The position numbers were made by a program, and so were the translations under genes. From the NCBI RefSeq assembly GCF_003208435.1, contig NZ_QKMF01000003.1, forward strand, positions 310,001 through 374,000: a stretch of DNA of 64,000 bases. The letters are read 5' to 3'. The notes below the pieces were generated by a model that did no database searches, was not told where the DNA came from, and saw only the letters and a program-made list of their open reading frames with translations. The stretch is from Pelagimonas varians (GTDB lineage Bacteria; Pseudomonadota; Alphaproteobacteria; Rhodobacterales; Rhodobacteraceae). Below are positions 36,787-46,139 of the stretch, one piece after another; the first letter of the stretch is position 1; each line of letters begins with the position of its first letter.

Positions 36787-37680
36787 ATGAGCTGGGATGA
36801 TTTGCGGTTTTTTCTGGCTGTTGCACGAGAAGGGCAAATTCTGCGCGCAGCCCAAAGACTTGGAACCAGTCAGGCACGGGTCAACCGCAGGATTACCCAG
36901 TTCGAGGAAGCAGTGGGCGCTAAGCTATTTGACCGGCGCACGGTGGGTTGCAGCCTGACGCGGGCAGGGCGGTCCCTCATGTCCAACGCGCTTGTCGCAG
37001 AAGAAGCAATGCTCAGGCTGCGCAGCATTCCCGGTGACTCCGATCCAAACCAGATCAGCGGGACTGTACGCATTGGCGCGCCGGACGGTTTTGGCGTGAC
37101 ATACCTTGCGGCGCAATTGCCCAAACTGCGCGCGCTCTATCCCAACTTAAAAGTCCAGCTCGTTCCGGCCCCCCGCGCTTTTTCGCTTTCACAACGCGAG
37201 GCGGACATCGCAATTGTCATCGGGCGTCCGCAAAAAGGGCGGCTCAAGGCGACCAAGTTAACCGACTACACGCTCGGGCTTTATGCCGCGAAATCCTATC
37301 TTGCAGAGCACGGGACGCCGCAATCTATTGCCGATCTTGGTGAACATGAGCTTGTTGGCTATGTGGATGATCTGATTTACACGCCCGAGCTTGAATTCAA
37401 CAAAAGCTTCTGGCCCGGCTGGAAGTCGCAAATCGAAATCTCGAGTGCGTTGGCGCAGGTGACGGCTGTGCGATCGGGCGCGGGGATTGGCGTTCTACAT
37501 GATTTTTCGGTTCGCGACGACGTTGGATTGATCCCGATTTTTCCCGAAACAAAAGCTGAACGAAGCTATTGGGTGGTGTGGCATGAGGCAATGGATGCCA
37601 TTCCCCATGTCGCTGTCACGACGCGGTTTATCATTGAAACCGTGCGTCGTGATCGCAGGATGTTTTCACCGCAATCCTGA
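36787..37680 (+). CDS. LysR family transcriptional regulator, probable DMSP-cluster regulator
   Basis: A 297-aa LysR protein with HTH about residues 2-60 (LRFFLAVAREGQILRAAQRLG; second helix QARVNRRITQFE) and an effector domain. It is divergent from the dddC-like gene (97-nt gap) and convergent with the BCCT transporter gene. This placement matches the DddR-type regulators of ddd clusters, but the effector is not known from sequence. ATG 36787 is chosen; GTG 36778 is possible. Confidence 0.88.
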   Translation: MSWDDLRFFLAVAREGQILRAAQRLGTSQARVNRRITQFEEAVGAKLFDRRTVGCSLTRAGRSLMSNALVAEEAMLRLRSIPGDSDPNQISGTVRIGAPDGFGVTYLAAQLPKLRALYPNLKVQLVPAPRAFSLSQREADIAIVIGRPQKGRLKATKLTDYTLGLYAAKSYLAEHGTPQSIADLGEHELVGYVDDLIYTPELEFNKSFWPGWKSQIEISSALAQVTAVRSGAGIGVLHDFSVRDDVGLIPIFPETKAERSYWVVWHEAMDAIPHVAVTTRFIIETVRRDRRMFSPQS

Positions 37681-37699
37681 TGTGGTCCGGAAATGTAAA

Positions 37700-37722
37700 A
37701 AGGGGGGCCAAAAGCCCCCCTT
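37700..37722. terminator. Bidirectional terminator between LysR and BCCT genes
   Basis: Perfect 9-bp stem AAGGGGGGC / GCCCCCCTT with loop CAAAA. T-rich sequence follows on both strands (CAGGTTTT on plus, TTTTACATTT on minus), serving both convergent genes. Confidence 0.85.
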
Positions 37723-37728
37723 CAGGTT

Positions 37729-39384
37729 TTAATCTGCGATGTGAACGCTCTGAACGCCGTTTTTCTCGCGCATGCCGTCTTTGATAATGGCTTTGACGAG
37801 CGCAATACACATAAGAACCATCACCAAGGAGAAGGGTAATGCACCGATCACCATGGCAGATTGGATTGCGCCCACGCCGCCCGCGATCAGCAGGCCACCA
37901 ACCACCAGGGACAATGCGGCCCCCCAGAACAGGATGTGTGGTCGGCCCGATGGTTTTTCAGCGCCGGCTGCGTTGATGGTGTTCACGATCAAGATCGCCG
38001 AGTCTGCCGTTGTCACCAGATAGGTAAGAAGTAGGACAACAACAATCACAGCCATGATCCAACCCAAAGCGGGGCTGAGCATGATATCAAGCATTGCGAA
38101 CAACTGGTTTTGCTGACCCGCACCAGAGATCGCCTCTCCGGCACCGCCATTTAGCGTCAGATCGATTGCTGTACCGCCAACAACCGTGAACCAGACGAAA
38201 CACATCATCGAGGGGATGATAATTGCGCCGATGATATATTCTCGCAGTGAACGGCCGCGGGAAATGCGCGCCAAAAACACGCCCACGAAGGGTGCAAATG
38301 CGATCCACCACGCCCAGTAGAAGACAGACCAGCCACCTTGCCAGCTTGCCAGTTGCGCCGCTTCGCTGCCTTCGACACCATCCGAGACCCAAACGGTGAA
38401 CAGCAACTTGGGCAGCTCAACGATATAGGCCATCAGACCTTGAACAAGGGCATTCAATCCAAAGAAAGTTGACCCGAACAGCAAGAAGAACGTGAGCAAA
38501 AAGAAGCTCAGACCCATGTTGATGTTTGAGAGCCATTTGATGCCTTTGCCAACGCCGGACAGCGCGGACAGTGTGGATGCGCCCATGATGATTAACAGTG
38601 CCGTGATGACACCGGCCGAGGATGGATCGCCGGTTTCCGCATTGATTAGCCAGTCGCCAAAGCCAATGCGATGCAGACCTGATACGAATTGCGCCACCCC
38701 GAAACCAAGCGTTTGCGCAACGCCAAGGATGGTTGCAACAACGGCGACAACATCCACAACGTGACCCAAAATGCCCGAGAGCTTTTCACCAAAGAGCGGT
38801 GTCAGGCCGGAACGGATCGTCAAAGGTAGATTCCGACGATACGAGAAATACGCCAATGACAAGCCAACAATGGCGTAGCAGGCCCAAGCCGAGAGACCCC
38901 AGTGCAAGAACGACCAAAGGTAGGCGTTTGTGACGTTGTCAGCAGAAGATCCAGATGCTTCGCCCATGATGACATTGGGGTTGGTCGCGAAATGATACAT
39001 CGGTTCTGCTGTTGCAAAGGTCAGCATGCCGATCCCGATCCCGGCTCCGAACATCATCGAGAACCAGGAGAAGTTGGAGAATTCAGGTTTATCACCTTCA
39101 AGGCCAAGCTTCAGGCGACCTGTGCTGGGGATAAGGGCGAGAACCACACAGATAATCAAGAACAGCGCGACAGCATAGATGTACCAGACAGAGAATGTGC
39201 CAAGCAATGTGCCGTTCAAATCGCCAAGGATTTTTGCTGCTGTGTCTGGCACTGCGATCGCCCAGACGATGAGGGCAGCAACCAGAATTTTAGATGTAAT
39301 CGCAACGTGTTTGCTGAAACCGGTGTAAAACCCGCGTTCTGCGGTTTTGATGGGTAAGTCCATCAATGGGGGTGATTTGGCCAT
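37729..39384 (-). CDS. BCCT family transporter (DddT-like, DMSP/betaine uptake)
   Basis: Integral membrane protein of 551 aa with about twelve hydrophobic helices. BCCT landmarks: MMFGAGIGIGMLTFATAEP (about 109-127) and the helix-8 region WAWWIAFAPFVG followed by ARISRGRSLREYI. BCCT carriers import quaternary-ammonium or sulfonium zwitterions (betaine, choline, carnitine, DMSP) with sodium or protons. Located just after dddD in the same direction, so DMSP is the natural substrate. Start ATG 39384 has a very strong AGGAGGA 5-6 nt upstream; the longer upstream frame is not needed. Confidence 0.92.
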   Translation of the reverse strand: MAKSPPLMDLPIKTAERGFYTGFSKHVAITSKILVAALIVWAIAVPDTAAKILGDLNGTLLGTFSVWYIYAVALFLIICVVLALIPSTGRLKLGLEGDKPEFSNFSWFSMMFGAGIGIGMLTFATAEPMYHFATNPNVIMGEASGSSADNVTNAYLWSFLHWGLSAWACYAIVGLSLAYFSYRRNLPLTIRSGLTPLFGEKLSGILGHVVDVVAVVATILGVAQTLGFGVAQFVSGLHRIGFGDWLINAETGDPSSAGVITALLIIMGASTLSALSGVGKGIKWLSNINMGLSFFLLTFFLLFGSTFFGLNALVQGLMAYIVELPKLLFTVWVSDGVEGSEAAQLASWQGGWSVFYWAWWIAFAPFVGVFLARISRGRSLREYIIGAIIIPSMMCFVWFTVVGGTAIDLTLNGGAGEAISGAGQQNQLFAMLDIMLSPALGWIMAVIVVVLLLTYLVTTADSAILIVNTINAAGAEKPSGRPHILFWGAALSLVVGGLLIAGGVGAIQSAMVIGALPFSLVMVLMCIALVKAIIKDGMREKNGVQSVHIAD

Positions 39385-39514
39385 ATTTCCTCCTGAATGG
39401 CTGGTGACTACCGGACACAAAAGCTCCTCCCACGCGAAGCACTCTTGCGTGGCCAATTCTATGTATCCGGCTCAAATGATCGGGCTTGAGTTCTCGGCCC
39501 GGTACTACGTCAAA

Positions 39515-39535
39515 GCCCCTGCACCTGTTAGGGGC
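39515..39535 (-). terminator. Weak hairpin between dddD and the BCCT gene
   Basis: GCCCCT / AGGGGC stem (39530-39535 and 39515-39520) on the minus strand, followed by only TTTGA. It may reduce rather than stop read-through from dddD into the transporter gene. Confidence 0.4.
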
Positions 39536-39549
39536 AGGAGCCAGTTCAC

Positions 39550-42057
39550 CTAACTTGGTAGATATTCGTCGCTCCAAGACTCACTCAGACCGCCTGATTT
39601 GATCATGGCATCGATTGCGGTTTCCGCATAGCCGAGTTCTCTGACGATTGCGCGCGTTGAGGTTCCGAATTTCTCGGCGGGTGTCACGGCTGTAATCTTT
39701 CCGCGCGTAGATCGCACCGCGTAGGGATCAAGCTGAATAACCTCGTGCCCGCTTGGATGGTCGGGATAGTTCGAAAACGAATAGCTCCCGTTAGTGGTGC
39801 CGGGCGTTCCATCCGCATCGCGCAGATTCCGAGCGCGCAAGGAGTCAAGGTTTTCGCAGATCACCGCGCCGATATCAGCCCCTTGCAGTCGTTCAACCCA
39901 TTCCGCCGCCGGTTGGGTCTGGAAGGCCACGGCAAGAAACGCCGCGCGGTCTTCTTCCGGCAGGTCGGGAAACTCTTCCAGACCCTCCACATTGCGAAAC
40001 AATGGCAAGTCGGTTTCATAGGCACTCAGCAACAAATAGCGCGAGGCTGTGCTGTAAAACCGTGTGAGCGCGTCATAACCGCTGGCTTCGGGGCCGGAGG
40101 GTTCATCAAATAGCCCGCGTCCTTTGTAGTCAAAGGCGAACGGCACTTGCAGAAGGCCGCTGTTGGATGACAGCGACGTTCTCCCGCGACCGACGCGTCC
40201 AAAGCGGCGCTTTTGATAGAGCGCAGCAGCAACAGCCAATGCTCCGCCAAATCCACACATCACGTCGATTGTGCCGACATGGGCGTGCTCTTCGGGGCGG
40301 TCCATTGCTCCGCCAAAGCGCAGCATGATGCCTGTTGTCGCCTGCACCAGATCGTCGTAGCCGATATAATCGGTGCGGGTGCCCCGGCGCACGCCGCTGA
40401 AGCAGTCCAGCTTGCAAAACAGAGCGTCGGGATTAATTTTGCGAAGATTGGCCGCATCCAATCCCATCTTTTTGATCTGGCTGTCAGGGGCATTCCAGAC
40501 GATGACGTCAACTGATTTCACCAGATCTTCAAATACCTGCCGTCCATGCCGAGATGTTATGTCGGCGAGGATCGAGCGTTTTCCACGCATCTGGGACATG
40601 CCGTATATGACCGTGTTCCAACTGTCATACATCGGGTTGGCCGGTTCAAGCTTGATTACTTCGGCACCGAAACGCGCCAAATAGCTTGCCGAATGCGGTC
40701 CTGCAATCACGTTGCACAGGTCCAGAACCCGAACGCCCGAAAGCCAGCCTTCTTGCTCAACCCTTTCGGACGGCTCCGGAATTTCGGTCCGGATTTTCTT
40801 CAAGATCTTTAGCGCCTCATCGAATTCTACCCAACGGCGCGGGGCGGGCTGCAAGGCTTCCTCGCCGCTCTCCTCCATCCAGACCACAGGACCAGGCTGG
40901 GTCATGTCGCCATAGACCGGGTCGTGGACGTCGATCATCAAGCCTGACGTTTCCGCATATTCGTCGTGAATCCACTCTTGCAGCCAGCGTTGCGGCGCAC
41001 CGGGAATTAGCCCGCGGCCAAACATCTTTTTCCACTCGTGTGATGTGCGGGTCATGAAGACCTCTTTCATCCGCGCAGAAATTTTATCTGCCCAGTCCTT
41101 TGGCATCGGATAGACACCAAGCGAGGTCTTACTCTCCCATTGTGACCATGGCCGGTATGTGTCTTCTTCCGAAGTCAGGCCGTCTTCGACCAATTCATCA
41201 TAGATGCCAAGCACTTCGAGACAGCGGCGGGCGTGGTTTTTGTGACTGGGGCAGACCACGTAAAACCCGCGCCCGTCTTTGCACATGTAGCTGCGAAAGA
41301 ACGGATCCATGAGCTCTTGAAGATCTTCGTAGCTGACATTCATCGGCAGACCCTCGACGCGCCGGCGATCAATTTCGACCTCGCGCTGGGTCAGGTAGCG
41401 TTCGGGCATGCCATCGACGTGGATTGAATTGTAGCAAAGCCCCTCCATTACGGCGGCGGCCAAAGGCACTTCGATCTGATCCCCGAGGCCAGTCACCTGA
41501 CGCGATTGCAGCGCCAGAACCGTGGCAGAGGCCGCAATTTGCGAGGCATAGGCGGAGGCCAGCGGCAGCGGAGAGAACGAAGGATTCAGCCCCATAAGAA
41601 CGCGGTTCAGCCCCATGTCGGTAAACACGCCCGAACTGGCCGAAACAATGCTTTCGTAGGCGCGCAGCTCGCGGCGTTCTGCGTCGTTTGACGCAAAACC
41701 GGGCACTGAAATCGTTATCAGTTCAGGGCGTTCTTCGCGCATCACAGCAAAATCAAATCCGAGTTTCGCAAGCTTGCCCGGCCGAAAGTTTTCAACAATG
41801 ATGTCGGCTTCGGCACAAAGGGCCCGCGCCTGTTCCCGCCCGTCTTCGGATTTCAGGTCCAGATTAACAATCACCTTGTTGCGGTTCAGCGTGGCATTGG
41901 CTGGACTGTCCCACATCGGGCCGCCTGGCGGGTCAATATGAACAACTGTGGCACCAAGATCCCCAAGCAGCATCGCGACAGCAGGGCCTGCAATATATTG
42001 ACCAAAATCGACAACCTTTACGCCTGTGAGCGGCAAGTTGGAAAACGAGTTTCGCAT
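39550..42057 (-). CDS. dddD: DMSP CoA-transferase/lyase DddD
   Basis: An 835-aa protein made of two tandem class III (CaiB/BaiF) CoA-transferase domains, the size and layout peculiar to DddD. The first domain starts at VKVVDFGQYIAGPAVAMLLG (about 12) with VENFRPGKLAKLGFD; the second starts at VRVLDLCNVIAGPHSASYL (about 455). The catalytic Asp is kept only in the second domain, D598 in GTIDVMCGFGG, close to the Asp near 600 described for DddD. The matching place in domain 1 (SAYASQ) lacks it. DddD converts DMSP with acetyl-CoA into DMS plus 3-hydroxypropionyl-CoA. GGAGGA precedes ATG 42057. Upstream by 40 nt is the GMC dehydrogenase gene, downstream the BCCT carrier. A plain carnitine CoA-transferase is unlikely given the double domain and neighbours. 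Confidence 0.9.
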   Translation of the reverse strand: MRNSFSNLPLTGVKVVDFGQYIAGPAVAMLLGDLGATVVHIDPPGGPMWDSPANATLNRNKVIVNLDLKSEDGREQARALCAEADIIVENFRPGKLAKLGFDFAVMREERPELITISVPGFASNDAERRELRAYESIVSASSGVFTDMGLNRVLMGLNPSFSPLPLASAYASQIAASATVLALQSRQVTGLGDQIEVPLAAAVMEGLCYNSIHVDGMPERYLTQREVEIDRRRVEGLPMNVSYEDLQELMDPFFRSYMCKDGRGFYVVCPSHKNHARRCLEVLGIYDELVEDGLTSEEDTYRPWSQWESKTSLGVYPMPKDWADKISARMKEVFMTRTSHEWKKMFGRGLIPGAPQRWLQEWIHDEYAETSGLMIDVHDPVYGDMTQPGPVVWMEESGEEALQPAPRRWVEFDEALKILKKIRTEIPEPSERVEQEGWLSGVRVLDLCNVIAGPHSASYLARFGAEVIKLEPANPMYDSWNTVIYGMSQMRGKRSILADITSRHGRQVFEDLVKSVDVIVWNAPDSQIKKMGLDAANLRKINPDALFCKLDCFSGVRRGTRTDYIGYDDLVQATTGIMLRFGGAMDRPEEHAHVGTIDVMCGFGGALAVAAALYQKRRFGRVGRGRTSLSSNSGLLQVPFAFDYKGRGLFDEPSGPEASGYDALTRFYSTASRYLLLSAYETDLPLFRNVEGLEEFPDLPEEDRAAFLAVAFQTQPAAEWVERLQGADIGAVICENLDSLRARNLRDADGTPGTTNGSYSFSNYPDHPSGHEVIQLDPYAVRSTRGKITAVTPAEKFGTSTRAIVRELGYAETAIDAMIKSGGLSESWSDEYLPS

Positions 42058-42097
42058 ATGTCCTCCGGAAGAATCCAAATTTTCGTTAAGGGGCCAG

Positions 42098-43765
42098 TTA
42101 TTGGCCTGCCAAGATCCAGCCTGCCGCCTTTTCCGCGATCATGATTGTTGGCGAATTGGTGTTACCGCTGGTAATTTCAGGCATCACAGATGCGTCCACC
42201 ACACGTAATCCCGCTACACCCTTCATCCGCAGGTGGGGGTCCAGAACGGCGCTGGGGTCATCGATCCGGCCCATTTTTACTGTCCCCACGGGGTGAAAAA
42301 TCGTGCTGGCGATGTCGCCTGCAAGCCGTGCCAGATCGTCGTCGGTCTGGTACTGAACACCGGGCTTGTATTCTTCCGGTGCGTAGGGCTGCATCGCGGA
42401 CTGGGCCATAATCTCGCGCACTTGACGCAGGCTGTCTGCGGCGACCTTGCGATCGTCCTCAGTGTCCAGATAATTCGGTGAAATCTTGGGGGCATCGCGG
42501 AAATTGGCCGAGGCAATCCGGACATGTCCGCGGCTGGTCGGGTTTAGATTGCACACACTGACCGTCATGGCTGGAAACTCGTGCAAATCATCTCCAAATG
42601 CCTCAAGGCTTAGCGGCTGCACGTGATATTCCAGATTGGCATGGGACCGGCTTGGGTCCGAGCGTGTGAACGCCCCCAATTGACTTGGCGACATGCTCAT
42701 TGGACCAGAGCGTTTGAACAGATATTCCAGACCGATCTTGGCCTTTCCAACCATCGAGTTCGCCAATGTGTTCAGTGTGCTGGTGCCCTTAACCTTATAG
42801 ACCGCGCGAATTTGCAAATGGTCTTGCAGGTTTTCACCAACGAAAGGCTGGTCAAGAACCACGTCAATGCCGTGCTCTTTCAACAAACTGGCAGGGCCGA
42901 TGCCGGACAATTGCAATATCTGCGGCGAGTTTACGGCCCCCGCCGAAAGAACGACTTCTTTGGCGGCGGAAACGGTGACGGGGGTGCCCGCACGGTGTAC
43001 TTTGGCTCCGACACAGCGGATAGCGCCGTCGCCGTCTTTGCTGAAGGTCAGTTTTTCAACCTGTGCTTCGGTCCATATCGTCAGGTTTTTGCGCTGTTTT
43101 GCCGGACGCAGAAATGCTTTGGACGTGTTCCAGCGCCAGCCGGAACGCTGGTTTACGTCAAAATAGCCCACACCAGCATTGTCGCCGCTGTTGAAATCGT
43201 CGGTTTTTTCGATGCCCACTTCTGTAGCAGCGTCAGCAAAGCTGTCCAGCACGCTCCAGCTTAAACGCTGCTTTTCAATCCGCCATTCGCCGCCATGTCC
43301 GTGCATGTCCGAAAACCGGCTGTTGTTGCCCGTGACCGGATCAGCGCCGTCATCCAGTTTGTAATGGTTTTCGTGGGCTTTGAAATCAACGAGCGAGTTG
43401 TTCCAGTTCCATGCCTCATCACCGGTCAGTTCAGCCCAATTGTCATAGTCGCGGGCCTGACCGCGCATATAGATCATGCCGTTGATTGAGGAACACCCGC
43501 CCAAGGTTTTGCCGCGTGGGTACAATAAGCTGCGCCCGTTCAACCCCTTGTCGGGTTCGGTTTTGTACATCCAGTCCGCACGTGGATTGCCGATACAATA
43601 AAGATAGCCCACAGGGATATGAATCCACGGATAAGTGTCAGGTTTACCCGCTTCGAGCAAAAGTACGCGATTGTTCGCGTTGGAACTCAGCCGGTTGGCC
43701 ATCAGACATCCCGCAGAACCGCCGCCGATTACAATAAAATCAAACTTGTTTGCATCGTCAGACAT
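42098..43765 (-). CDS. GMC family FAD-dependent alcohol dehydrogenase (choline-dehydrogenase-like, DddA candidate)
   Basis: A 555-aa flavoprotein: FAD-binding VIGGGSAGCLMANRL (about 12-26), GMC signature 1 around PRGKTLGGCSSING (about 83-96), signature 2 around SAGAVNSPQILQLSGIGP (about 265-282), and the active-site end FHPVGTVKMG with a later NTNSPTIMIAEKAA. GGTGGG precedes ATG 43765. Homologues oxidise choline or other alcohols to aldehydes. In some ddd clusters a GMC enzyme, DddA, oxidises 3-hydroxypropionate to malonate semialdehyde; being the first gene before dddD fits that role. Choline dehydrogenase activity remains possible, though no betaine aldehyde dehydrogenase lies nearby. Confidence 0.87.
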   Translation of the reverse strand: MSDDANKFDFIVIGGGSAGCLMANRLSSNANNRVLLLEAGKPDTYPWIHIPVGYLYCIGNPRADWMYKTEPDKGLNGRSLLYPRGKTLGGCSSINGMIYMRGQARDYDNWAELTGDEAWNWNNSLVDFKAHENHYKLDDGADPVTGNNSRFSDMHGHGGEWRIEKQRLSWSVLDSFADAATEVGIEKTDDFNSGDNAGVGYFDVNQRSGWRWNTSKAFLRPAKQRKNLTIWTEAQVEKLTFSKDGDGAIRCVGAKVHRAGTPVTVSAAKEVVLSAGAVNSPQILQLSGIGPASLLKEHGIDVVLDQPFVGENLQDHLQIRAVYKVKGTSTLNTLANSMVGKAKIGLEYLFKRSGPMSMSPSQLGAFTRSDPSRSHANLEYHVQPLSLEAFGDDLHEFPAMTVSVCNLNPTSRGHVRIASANFRDAPKISPNYLDTEDDRKVAADSLRQVREIMAQSAMQPYAPEEYKPGVQYQTDDDLARLAGDIASTIFHPVGTVKMGRIDDPSAVLDPHLRMKGVAGLRVVDASVMPEITSGNTNSPTIMIAEKAAGWILAGQ

Positions 43766-43960
43766 TGTCGCCCACCACCCTTGAAACGTCTCATTGTAAA
43801 AAGCGCCTTGAGAGGGGGGGAATGACTGGATGCACGCTGCTCGAAAATTGCCATGGCAATACAAGTGCAACCTGTCCTAAACGTTCCCTCCCAGAACGCG
43901 AATTTCAATGTTCTCTGCGGGATGGGTGGGAAAAAACCTAATGACAAATCGCACACTTCA

Positions 43961-43979
43961 ATATTAGAAATTTTAATAT
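43961..43979. promoter_or_regulatory. Palindrome overlapping the LysR start codon
   Basis: ATATTA - 7 nt - TAATAT, a perfect dyad fitting the T-N11-A LysR box. It runs into the ATG at 43978, suggesting autoregulation by occlusion of the start region; it may also act on the divergent GMC-dddD operon 200 bp away. Confidence 0.5.
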
Positions 43980-44889
43980 GGATCGTTTTTCGAGTATTAA
44001 CACAATCTTGGCTTTTGTGACGGTGGCGCGGGAAGGCAGCGTTTCACGTGCGGCTGAGGTATTGAACCTGACCCAGCCTGCGATCAGCCACCAGATCAAA
44101 CGACTTGGCGAAGAGACGGGAATCACCCTGTTCAACAGAACACCTTCCGGTCTGCGTATCAGCCATGACGGAGCCGCAGTTCTGGCCAAGGCCGAAGGTG
44201 TCCTGAATGCGATGAGTGAATTCCATCGCAGTGCCCGCCAGCGCTCTGGTCAGATCAGCGGCAAGCTTAGGATCGGCACCATCGTTGATCCGGAGTTCAT
44301 CCGCTTGGGCAGTATGTTGGTACGATTGCAGTCCGAGCATCCGGGCATTGAAACCGAACTGACGCATGGAGTCAGTGGCGATATTCTAACCTGGCTGAAA
44401 CGGGGGCAGATTGATGCCGGTTTCTATTTGTGCGGACCAGACGACCTGAAGCCTTTGGGTGCAGAAGGCGAAGACCAGATTCACGCGATCAAGCTCGCTG
44501 ATTTCACCTATCGTGTCATTGGTCCGGTCGGATGGCAGAACAAGATAGAAAACGCCGACTGGCAATCGTTGGCGACTTTCCCATGGATCGGGACACCTGA
44601 AAGGTCGGTCCACTATCGCCTGCTGTCCAAAGCCTATCCAAATCCGGCTGACCGGTTGGACGTGGTTGCCCGTGTCGATCAAGAAGCTTCGATGCTGGAG
44701 ATGGTTCGGTCCGGCATTGGTCTGAGCCTATGTCGTGAGTCCATTGCGCTGCATCAAAAACAATCCTTCGGTCTTGCCGTCTGCAATTCTGTCTCGGTGC
44801 CTGCCTGTCTGTGCTTTGTGACGTTGGACCGCCGCAAGGATAGCCCGATACTTTCAGAGATATTCAACCAGTTGCAGAGCTCTTGGTGA
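43978..44889 (+). CDS. LysR family transcriptional regulator, divergent from the GMC-dddD operon
   Basis: A 303-aa LysR protein: HTH at about residues 6-63 (LAFVTVAREGSVSRAAEVLNL, QPAISHQIKRL) and effector domain from about 90 (GKLRIGTIVDPEFIRLG). The 212-nt gap to the divergent GMC gene is a normal LysR control region. There is no clear ribosome binding site before ATG 43978. With the LysR gene at 36787 this makes two LysR regulators flanking the DMSP genes, one per divergent unit. Confidence 0.9.
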   Translation: MDRFSSINTILAFVTVAREGSVSRAAEVLNLTQPAISHQIKRLGEETGITLFNRTPSGLRISHDGAAVLAKAEGVLNAMSEFHRSARQRSGQISGKLRIGTIVDPEFIRLGSMLVRLQSEHPGIETELTHGVSGDILTWLKRGQIDAGFYLCGPDDLKPLGAEGEDQIHAIKLADFTYRVIGPVGWQNKIENADWQSLATFPWIGTPERSVHYRLLSKAYPNPADRLDVVARVDQEASMLEMVRSGIGLSLCRESIALHQKQSFGLAVCNSVSVPACLCFVTLDRRKDSPILSEIFNQLQSSW

Positions 44890-45107
44890 CTGGCAGGTTA
44901 CGATCCAACCCGAACCGTCCGGTTTCGCCTGAGACCCGGACGCAAGGATTTTGAGGTGTGAAAAAATAACACTGGCTGAAGCAAATCAATTGGCCGGAAG
45001 CCTAGCAACCAGTGTGGGGTACTTTGCGTCGTTGCTATGGACGAGGATGGAACATTGTTGCCGGCCAAAAACAGACGGTCGCCTTGCGAAAGGCGACCGA
45101 TCCGACG

Positions 45108-45617
45108 TCAGATTTGGCGCATTTGAACCTGTGTCAGCCAATTGAGCCCAAAGAGCATCAACGCCGCAGAAAGCACACAAGCAATCGTTCGTACCGTGTT
45201 CCACGTGGTCCAGCGCGGCAAGTAGGTTCCGGTCCAATAGGTCCGGGTTGCCTCGGACGTCAGATCCATGGCTGCCAATGACTCGTTCATCGGTACGTTG
45301 AAAAACACTGTGACCGCGAAACACCCCAGCAAATAGACAAGGGCGCCCAACAAAATGAGCATGCCCGGTGCGCCAGCGAGGCTGGTTGCACTGTAGATTA
45401 CAATCAAGACGGAAACTGCCGCCATTCCGAGGAAGAGCGCCATGAAAACCCAGCGAAAAACCTCTCGGTTGATGGTCTGCATGGCTTCGACACCTCCGAT
45501 CCCCGCCGATTGAGCAAGCGAGCGCATCAAGAAGTCAGAAAATGCCAGAAATACGCCGCCAACAAGGGCGTAGGCAAGCACACTGAACTGTAGAAAAACA
45601 AGAAGGAAAGGTGACAT
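45108..45617 (-). CDS. DUF1772 family membrane protein
   Basis: A 169-aa protein with four predicted membrane helices (about 5-25, 55-78, 85-108 and 145-165). The DUF1772 signature includes the MQTINREVFRW stretch in the first half and VFFNVPMNESLAAMD before a WTTWNTVRT segment. Members resemble anthrone oxygenases. Start ATG 45617 has GGAG nine nt upstream. Last gene of an operon with a DUF4345 protein and an NmrA-like protein, about 65 nt after its neighbour. Confidence 0.85.
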   Translation of the reverse strand: MSPFLLVFLQFSVLAYALVGGVFLAFSDFLMRSLAQSAGIGGVEAMQTINREVFRWVFMALFLGMAAVSVLIVIYSATSLAGAPGMLILLGALVYLLGCFAVTVFFNVPMNESLAAMDLTSEATRTYWTGTYLPRWTTWNTVRTIACVLSAALMLFGLNWLTQVQMRQI

Positions 45618-45682
45618 AAGGGAGTGCTCCAATTTTTGTAGGGGAAACTGCGCATCGCAATCAGCGTGCCGTGGTGGTTTGA

Positions 45683-46111
45683 TCAGGATCTAGCTTCGGA
45701 TCCGGAGAAGTCGGTCGTCGTGGGCAAGATGCGCCTGCGGAAGGCAAACAGGCACAGACCCGCGATACCGATTTCCAACACAAACGCACCGATGATGCCG
45801 CCCGAAGGCAGTCCGTCGACCGCAAAGCCGATCAGGCGTCCTGCTGGAAATGCGAGGAAAACCGTGAGCGCCGCAGCGATCGAAACCTGTATCATCGAAG
45901 AACGCCAAATGCCGGTGAGCATGAGAACCCCCAATGTGAGGAGACCCGCCGCTGGCGCGCGCAATTCGCTGAGCAAACTGGGATTATCGCCAAGTGCGAT
46001 GCCGTAGCTGGCATAAAAGACATGCGGAACAGCGAGAATAAAACCGCCGATGCTGGCTGCCGTCAGACCGGAAATGCCAAGGGTGACTTTTTCGAGGAGG
46101 GTAGTGGACAT
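45683..46111 (-). CDS. DUF4345-like small membrane protein
   Basis: A 142-aa protein with about four hydrophobic segments. It begins STTLLEKVTLGISG and carries ELRAPAAGLLTLGVLML in the middle and FPAGRLIGFAVDG then IIGAFVLEIGIAG near the end, a pattern I associate with DUF4345. Start ATG 46111 with AAAGGAATTATC just upstream. Stop of the NmrA-like gene is 28 nt away, so the genes are co-transcribed. Confidence 0.75.
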   Translation of the reverse strand: MSTTLLEKVTLGISGLTAASIGGFILAVPHVFYASYGIALGDNPSLLSELRAPAAGLLTLGVLMLTGIWRSSMIQVSIAAALTVFLAFPAGRLIGFAVDGLPSGGIIGAFVLEIGIAGLCLFAFRRRILPTTTDFSGSEARS

Positions 46112-46139
46112 GATAATTCCTTTTGTTTGAGATGAGCGA

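Noticed and set aside
39550-42057. Carnitine or formyl-CoA transferase for the double-domain protein
   Set aside because: Those are single-domain ~400-aa proteins; the fused length, loss of Asp in domain 1 and the BCCT/MmsA/GMC neighbours favour DddD.
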